Below are positions 6,246 to 9,687 of a stretch of 9,687 bases of DNA, in pieces. The notes below the pieces were generated by a model, which did not search any database, was not told the origin of the DNA, and saw only the letters and a program-made list of their open reading frames with translations. The stretch comes from a bacterium. Its GTDB lineage: Bacteria; Patescibacteriota; Patescibacteriia; Patescibacteriales; JALTFF01. The stretch covers positions 1 to 9,687 of the forward strand of contig JALTFF010000050.1 in NCBI GenBank assembly GCA_027007465.1, read 5' to 3'. Positions within the stretch are counted from its first letter, which is position 1. Each line of letters starts with the position of its first letter. Position numbers and translations under genes: made by a program.

Positions 6246-7610
6246 TTACATAGATATTTGAGACAGTCTTTGCTTTATTAAATCAATTTGTTCTCTAATA
6301 TTACTATTATTGTCATAGTCTTTTTGAACCTTTTTACATGAATACATAACAGTTGTATGGTCTCTACCACCCATTTCATAACCTATTGTCGGTAAAGAAG
6401 CTTGACCAACTTTACGCATTAAAAACATAGCTATTTGTCTTGGAACAACTAAATGCTTTTTTCGTTTTTCACTTTTAATATCTTCAATAGAAACATCATA
6501 AAAAGAACTTACTGTTTTAATAATTTGTTTTAAGGTAACTGCTTTTGTGCGAGATGTGTAAACATCTTTAACAATATTAGCCATATAATCAAGATCAGGT
6601 TCTTTACCATTAAATTCTATATATCCAATTACTTTATTTAAAGCTCCTTCTAGTTCCCTAATATTATTATGAATAGATTGGGCAATGTGATTAATAATTT
6701 TTGTTGATATATTATATCCTCGTTGTTCTGCTTTTGATTTTAAAATTGCCATTCTTGTTTCATAATCAGGCCGTTCAATATCTGTAATCATTCCACAGGC
6801 AAAACGAGACTGTAACCTTTTTTCCATAGCTGGAATAGCATTTGGTTGTCTATCAGAAGCTAACACTATTTGCTTACTTGCTTGATATAGTTCATTAAAA
6901 GTATGAAAAAAAGCTTCTTGAGTTCCATCTTTCCCTCCCATAAATTGAATATCATCAATAATTAAAATGTCTACATTGCGATATTTGTTAACAAAATTTT
7001 TTGCTTCTCCATATTGTGTAGCTTGAATATATTCATTGCAAAATGTTTCTGCTGTAGCATATAGAATTTTTTTAGTTTTAGATAACAAGGCATTGCCTAT
7101 AGCTTGAATAAGATGAGTTTTTCCCAAACCAACATTACCATAAATAAAAAGAGGGTTATATACTTGACCAGGATTATTAACCACAGCCTGTGCTGCTGCA
7201 TGAGAAAGTTCATTGTTTTTTCCAACAATAAAATTATCAAAATTATAGCGGGTATTAAGCCCATTCTTTAACAAATTACCACTTAAAGAGGAAGATTGGA
7301 TGGATTTTATTTTTTTTATTTTATTCTTTTCTGTATAATCTTTTTCATCTTCATCATCATTTTTATTAGATATTTGATAAGTGATTTTTTTAATCTTTTT
7401 TTGACTTATTTTTTCTAATAAAGCAATAATTTCACTATTAAATTTTTTTTCTAGCCATGACTTAGTAAAATTGTTATTTACATTAATAACAATTTTACCA
7501 TTTTCAAATGAAGCAATAGAGGTTTTTTTAAACCAAGTAATAAAATTTGCGCGAGATAAATTAACCTCTATTTCTCCAAGTACTGATTGCCATAGCTCTT
7601 GATTAGTCAT
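6246..7610 (-). CDS. dnaA: Chromosomal replication initiator protein DnaA
   Basis: This is the AAA+ ATPase that binds DnaA boxes, melts the origin and loads the helicase. The 454 aa are full length. Domain I (1-80) carries LWQSVLGEIEVNLSRANFITWF and is followed by a short lysine/aspartate-rich linker (82-110). The AAA+ domain has Walker A GNVGLGKT (158-165), Walker B ILIIDD (215-220), sensor I ASDR (251-254), the arginine-finger box EKRLQSRF (263-270) and sensor II NIRELEGAL (316-324). Domain IV carries the DNA-binding signature GGRDHTTVMYSCKKV (414-428), with the Arg-Asp-His-Thr-Thr core that reads the box. This core is fully conserved, so ordinary DnaA boxes are expected. It is divergent from rpmH and upstream of dnaN. 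A TTGACA/extended -10 promoter candidate lies 95-130 bp upstream. The start at 7610 matches the family N-terminus. Confidence 0.97.
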   Translation of the reverse strand: MTNQELWQSVLGEIEVNLSRANFITWFKKTSIASFENGKIVINVNNNFTKSWLEKKFNSEIIALLEKISQKKIKKITYQISNKNDDEDEKDYTEKNKIKKIKSIQSSSLSGNLLKNGLNTRYNFDNFIVGKNNELSHAAAQAVVNNPGQVYNPLFIYGNVGLGKTHLIQAIGNALLSKTKKILYATAETFCNEYIQATQYGEAKNFVNKYRNVDILIIDDIQFMGGKDGTQEAFFHTFNELYQASKQIVLASDRQPNAIPAMEKRLQSRFACGMITDIERPDYETRMAILKSKAEQRGYNISTKIINHIAQSIHNNIRELEGALNKVIGYIEFNGKEPDLDYMANIVKDVYTSRTKAVTLKQIIKTVSSFYDVSIEDIKSEKRKKHLVVPRQIAMFLMRKVGQASLPTIGYEMGGRDHTTVMYSCKKVQKDYDNNSNIREQIDLIKQRLSQISM

Positions 7611-7644
7611 AATAAATAAATTTAAAATTATTAATTTAAAACAA

Positions 7645-7669
7645 TATAAACTAAGTTTAATAGTTTATA
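7645..7669. repeat. Inverted repeat AAACTA-N7-TAGTTT, copy 1
   Basis: TATAAACTA (7645-7653) and TAGTTTATA (7661-7669) form a perfect 9-bp inverted repeat with a 7-base spacer. A further half-site TAGTTTATT lies at 7676-7684. The core AAACTA-N7-TAGTTT is repeated at 7784-7802. It sits 35-60 bp upstream of the dnaA start, between the candidate promoter and the gene. Confidence 0.55.
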
Positions 7670-7704
7670 AATTGGTAGTTTATTAAATATTTTAAATTTA
7701 TTTT

Positions 7705-7741
7705 AGTATAACATAAAAGAAAACATTAAAAAATATGTCAA
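7705..7741 (-). promoter_or_regulatory. Candidate dnaA promoter
   Basis: On the minus strand TTGACA (7741-7736) is a perfect -35 hexamer. A weak -10, TTTTAT (7718-7713), follows at 17 bp. Separately, TGTTATACT (7713-7705) is an extended -10 element with one mismatch. TTGACA and TATACT are 25 bp apart, too far to pair with each other, so these are two alternative readings. The leader would be about 90-100 nt and would contain the inverted repeat at 7645-7669. Confidence 0.4.
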
Positions 7742-7762
7742 TTGTTTATAAACTGTTGATGA

Positions 7763-7791
7763 ATTGTGTAAAATAATTTACTAAAACTAAA
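7763..7791 (+). repeat. Compound origin repeat, copy 2
   Basis: ATTGTGTAAAAT (7763-7774) is followed after seven bases by TAAAACTAAA (7782-7791), the same two words and order as at 6078-6103. The second word is also the left arm of the inverted repeat at 7782-7804. Confidence 0.5.
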
Positions 7792-7804
7792 AAAAATAGT
7801 TTTA
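7782..7804. repeat. Inverted repeat AAACTA-N7-TAGTTT, copy 2
   Basis: TAAAACTA (7782-7789) and TAGTTTTA (7797-7804) form a perfect 8-bp inverted repeat with a 7-base all-A spacer. The core and spacer length equal those of copy 1. The two copies are 136 bp apart, close to 13 helical turns at 10.5 bp per turn. Confidence 0.55.
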
Positions 7805-7864
7805 ACTATGTTGATTACATAGAAACTTATTGTGAATTAAGTATTACTATTTTACTTAAATTTA

Positions 7865-7873
7865 TGCTATAAT
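7865..7873 (+). promoter_or_regulatory. Extended -10 promoter toward rpmH
   Basis: TGCTATAAT is a perfect extended -10 element on the plus strand. The -35 region (around 7844-7849, TTACTA) is weak. It would transcribe the broken small gene and then the rpmH cluster, with a leader of about 470 nt to rpmH. This is the best plus-strand promoter in the spacer. Confidence 0.5.
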
Positions 7874-7962
7874 TTTTAAAACAAGAATAAATAAAAATTA
7901 GTTAAAATTATATATCAAGGGTAAATTTTTTTATTTATATAGCCTTAAAATTGTGGATTTTA

Positions 7963-8329
7963 ATGAATATTAAAAAATTAAAGAAAAACAGCTATTTATC
8001 CTAACAAAGGCAATAATTTTATCTATCTTGTTGTCTTAGATTCAACTGGCGAGAGCAGCGAAGTGACTGAAAAAATTAAAAAAATTTTAAGAGATAATAA
8101 CAATATATTATCAATAAATAATAAAAACAAGCTATAAAAAAATTTAGCAATGTTTTATAATGTTTAACTCAAATAGTTCTGAATTAAGCATATTTTTAGA
8201 TAAAATTACTAATTTTAATCTTAAAGAGTTAAAAGACAGGATAAAAGAGAAATAAACTTAATAGGGATGGAGATAATAGATAACATTTTGACTTATTCAA
8301 ATTTCTTTGATAGATTAAATATGTATTAA
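7963..8329 (+). pseudogene. Frameshifted small gene between oriC and rpmH, family not recognised
   Basis: No intact gene fits, but coding-like protein runs through successive frames. ATG at 7963 begins MNIKKLKK and soon stops. The next frame is open over 7982-8137, containing YPNKGNNFIYLVVLDSTGE and then a helix-like TEKIKKILRDNN. A short run KKFSNVL follows in another frame at 8137-8157. From 8160 to 8255 a third frame reads MFNSNSSELSIFLDKITNF and LKELKDRIKEK. A final frame open from 8225 to 8329 ends INLIGMEIIDNILTYSNFF then DRLNMY and stop. Joining them gives a continuous protein of about 120 aa, needing about four one-base shifts, mostly at A or T runs (near 7984-7988, 8136-8142, 8153-8156 and 8243-8252). 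Hydrophobic strands and amphipathic helices argue for a true former gene. I do not recognise the family. It may be a pseudogene or a gene damaged by homopolymer errors. Confidence 0.5.
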
Positions 8330-8350
8330 TTTATTTTAATAGATATTTTT

Positions 8351-8488
8351 ATGCCTAAAAGAACTTATCAACCAAAAGTAAGAAAGAGAAAAAAAACGCA
8401 TGGTTTTCTTAAAAGAAATAGTAGTCGTTCTGGAAAGAAAGTTATTAAAAAAAGAATGGCTAAAGGAAGGAAAAAGCTAACTGTTTAA
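8351..8488 (+). CDS. rpmH: 50S ribosomal protein L34
   Basis: This 45-aa basic protein is a structural component of the large ribosomal subunit. The start MPKRTYQPKVRKRKKTHGF, the middle segment SRSGKKVIKKRMAKGRKK and the end LTV match the L34 family closely along its whole length. One extra residue (Pro) follows the initiator Met compared with the common MKRTYQP start. No strong Shine-Dalgarno site precedes the ATG. rnpA begins three bases after the stop, so translation is likely coupled. The order rpmH-rnpA-yidD-yidC opposite dnaA is conserved in bacteria. Confidence 0.95.
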   Translation: MPKRTYQPKVRKRKKTHGFLKRNSSRSGKKVIKKRMAKGRKKLTV

Positions 8489-8491
8489 GTT

Positions 8492-8845
8492 ATGTTGCCT
8501 AAACAGAATCGTTTAACCAAAACTAATGAAATTAATAAAGTGTTTCAACATGGCAAAGCAAGATATGATAAGGTATTAGGCGTTAAAGCGCTTAAAAACA
8601 ATTTAGAAAATATACGCTTTGTTATTTTAGTTTCTAATAAAGTGAGCCAGAAAGCAGTTGCGAGAAATAAAATTAAGAGAAGAATTAGGGAAATAATTAG
8701 ATCTCAATTACCAAACCTGAAAAGTGGTTATGATTGTGTGTTAATTGCTTTAAAACCAATTGTTAAATTAAATTATAACCAAATAAAAGAATTAATTATT
8801 GAACATTTTAAACAGTTCGGGTTGTATAAAGATGAAAAAAAATAA
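8492..8845 (+). CDS. rnpA: Ribonuclease P protein component
   Basis: The 117-aa basic protein binds the catalytic RNase P RNA and the 5' leader of precursor tRNA, helping remove the leader. The family start LPKQNRLTKTNEINKVFQHG (2-21) is present. The conserved RNR-type motif is at 54-67 (KAVARNKIKRRIRE), and the C-terminal beta strand and helix (YDCVLIALKP, then IKELIIEHF) complete the fold. The length is typical. It begins three bases after rpmH and is followed by yidD after 15 bp, so it lies within one operon with the ribosomal protein and membrane-insertion genes. The RNase P RNA gene itself is not in this window. Confidence 0.95.
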   Translation: MLPKQNRLTKTNEINKVFQHGKARYDKVLGVKALKNNLENIRFVILVSNKVSQKAVARNKIKRRIREIIRSQLPNLKSGYDCVLIALKPIVKLNYNQIKELIIEHFKQFGLYKDEKK

Positions 8846-8860
8846 TTTTTAAAATATTTT

Positions 8861-9103
8861 ATGTTTAGGTTTCGTTATTTAGTAATTAAAATAATAAAAA
8901 TTTATCAAAAAACATTGTCGCCAGATCATGGATTTTTAGCTGTTTTTTCACCTTATGGGCGTTGTAAATTTAGGCCTACTTGTAGTGAATATGCCATAAA
9001 AGCTATTAGTAAATATGGAATAATAAAAGGAGGCTTAAAAGCAATATGGCGAGTGTTAAGATGTAATCCTTTTAATAAAGGGGGGTATGATCCGCTCTTA
9101 TAA
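8861..9103 (+). CDS. yidD: Membrane protein insertion efficiency factor YidD
   Basis: YidD is a small protein associated with the inner face of the cytoplasmic membrane that assists YidC-dependent insertion. The 80 aa have all family hallmarks: an N-terminal amphipathic/hydrophobic helix (FRYLVIKIIKIYQKTLSP), the cysteine-containing CKFRPTCSEYA core, KYGIIKGGLKAIWRVLRCNPF and the terminal GGYDP motif. All three conserved cysteines (C35, C41, C68) are present. It lies between rnpA and yidC, with only six bases before yidC, so co-transcription and translational coupling are likely. Confidence 0.95.
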   Translation: MFRFRYLVIKIIKIYQKTLSPDHGFLAVFSPYGRCKFRPTCSEYAIKAISKYGIIKGGLKAIWRVLRCNPFNKGGYDPLL

Positions 9104-9109
9104 ATTTAT

Positions 9110-9687
9110 ATGATTGAATTATATAATGTATTTTTTTATCAACCAATTTTTAACTTATTGATTTTTCTTTATAATATTATACCTGGCCATGATCTTGGTG
9201 TGGCTATTATAGTTTTGACAATTATGGTAAAATTAGCTCTTTATCCTCTATCAAGTCAGGCGATTAGGGGGCAGAAAGAGCTTCAAGAATTACAACCTAA
9301 GTTAAAAAAATTAAAACAAGAATATAAAGATGATAAAGAAGGGTTAGCAAAAGCAACTATGGAATTTTATAAAAAAGAAAAAGTTAATCCATTTTCTTCT
9401 TGCTTACCTTTATTAATACAATTTCCATTTTTAATTGCTGTTTATCAAGTCTTTCGCACTGGAATAGTAAATGGCGGTAGATTAGACCTGCTTTATCATT
9501 TTGTTTCAAATCCAGGATTTATTAATACTATTAGTTTTGGCATACTTGATCTATCTAAGAGGAGCTTAATCTTAGCCTTATTAGTTGGTATTGCTCAATT
9601 TTTTCAAGTAAAGATGTTGCCAACAAAAGTGCCAGATAAAAATATTCAGGGAGCAAAAGATGAAAATATGATGGCAACTATGAACAA
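9110..9687 (+). CDS. yidC: Membrane protein insertase YidC/Oxa1, 5' part (runs off the window)
   Basis: The insertase places proteins into the cytoplasmic membrane. The frame is open from ATG 9110 to the window end (192 codons visible) and no stop is reached. It starts directly with a short N-terminal segment and the first conserved transmembrane helix (30-48, LGVAIIVLTIMVKLALYPL). It therefore lacks the large periplasmic domain of proteobacterial YidC and is of the short Gram-positive/CPR type. A charged cytoplasmic hairpin follows (54-92, including KLKKLKQEYKDDKEG), then the signature VNPFSSCLPLLIQFPFLIAV (92-111) and a third hydrophobic segment (about 153-167). The hydrophilic-groove arginine in helix 1 of Gram-positive YidC appears to be lysine here (K41). 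It is the last visible gene of the rpmH cluster. Confidence 0.93.
   Translation, partial: MIELYNVFFYQPIFNLLIFLYNIIPGHDLGVAIIVLTIMVKLALYPLSSQAIRGQKELQELQPKLKKLKQEYKDDKEGLAKATMEFYKKEKVNPFSSCLPLLIQFPFLIAVYQVFRTGIVNGGRLDLLYHFVSNPGFINTISFGILDLSKRSLILALLVGIAQFFQVKMLPTKVPDKNIQGAKDENMMATMN

Larger units (their letters stand above)
7611..7962. other. oriC: Candidate chromosomal origin (oriC), left part of the dnaA-rpmH spacer
   Basis: No gene is visible in these 352 bp. They hold two AAACTA-N7-TAGTTT inverted repeats, the second copy of the dnaA-flanking compound repeat, a TTTTACACA-type DnaA box (7765-7773, minus) and a one-mismatch box TAATTCACA (minus, 7831-7839). They also hold promoter candidates in both directions. 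The words GTTTATAA (7663-7670, 7744-7751) are repeated as well, with a further copy at 6114-6121. The position between divergent dnaA and rpmH is the classical oriC site. No canonical TTATCCACA cluster is present, so the call rests mainly on gene context and repeats. Confidence 0.55.

Noticed and set aside
7705..7741. Pairing TTGACA with TATACT as one standard promoter for dnaA
   Set aside because: The spacing is 25 bp rather than 16-18 bp, so these are reported as alternative elements and not one standard promoter.
7952..7960. TGTGGATTT as a DnaA box
   Set aside because: On the other strand it reads AAATCCACA, with two mismatches to TTATCCACA at the first two positions; too weak to list.
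1375..9687. Alternative genetic code (TGA as glycine, as in some CPR lineages)
   Set aside because: The conserved proteins read to full length without internal TGA, and dus ends with TGA at the expected length.
1..9687. CRISPR array, tRNA or rRNA genes, transposase genes
   Set aside because: I saw no regularly spaced repeats, cloverleaf-like segments or transposase motifs on either strand.

Overview
The window contains two kinds of DNA. Positions 1 to about 1365 are moderately GC-rich (40-50 % in the lines counted) and carry one complete gene on the minus strand, an O-acetylhomoserine sulfhydrylase (metY). Its sequence style and clear Shine-Dalgarno site resemble Sulfurovum/Sulfurimonas-type Campylobacterota. 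From about 1375 to the end the DNA is very AT-rich (20-30 % GC in the lines counted) and looks like a Candidate Phyla Radiation (Patescibacteria/Parcubacteria-type) chromosome. Reasons are the short compact genes, weak or absent Shine-Dalgarno sites, a short YidC without a large periplasmic domain, and a chromosomal-origin gene neighbourhood. This taxonomic reading is inference from protein style, not from a search. The two parts meet inside polA, which is cut within its 3'-5' exonuclease-like domain just upstream of metY. An assembly chimera is the simplest explanation; a recent insertion or rearrangement is the alternative.

Layout of the AT-rich part. On the minus strand, polA (5' part only) follows dus (tRNA-dihydrouridine synthase) after 14 bp. 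Divergent from dus, on the plus strand, are a small class I SAM-dependent methyltransferase and a three-helix membrane protein of unknown function, probably one transcription unit. They converge on dnaN (sliding clamp, minus). A 303-bp extremely AT-rich spacer separates dnaN from dnaA (minus). A 740-bp spacer follows dnaA. After it the plus-strand cluster rpmH, rnpA, yidD, yidC runs off the right edge.

The dnaN-dnaA / rpmH-rnpA-yidD-yidC divergent arrangement is the classic bacterial oriC neighbourhood, so the two spacers flanking dnaA are the best origin candidates. They share a compound direct repeat: ATTGTGTAAAAT (containing a TTTTACACA DnaA-box-like site on the other strand) followed by TAAAACTAAA. 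The dnaA-rpmH spacer also has two copies of an inverted repeat AAACTA-N7-TAGTTT spaced 136 bp apart. The dnaN-dnaA spacer has one consensus-type DnaA box, TTATTCACA. This suggests a bipartite origin.

The right half of the 740-bp spacer (about 7963-8329) reads as a small protein gene broken by about four frameshifts, mostly at A or T runs. It is either a decayed gene next to the origin or a gene hit by homopolymer errors. I found no tRNA, rRNA, CRISPR array, transposase or convincing GC-rich terminator.
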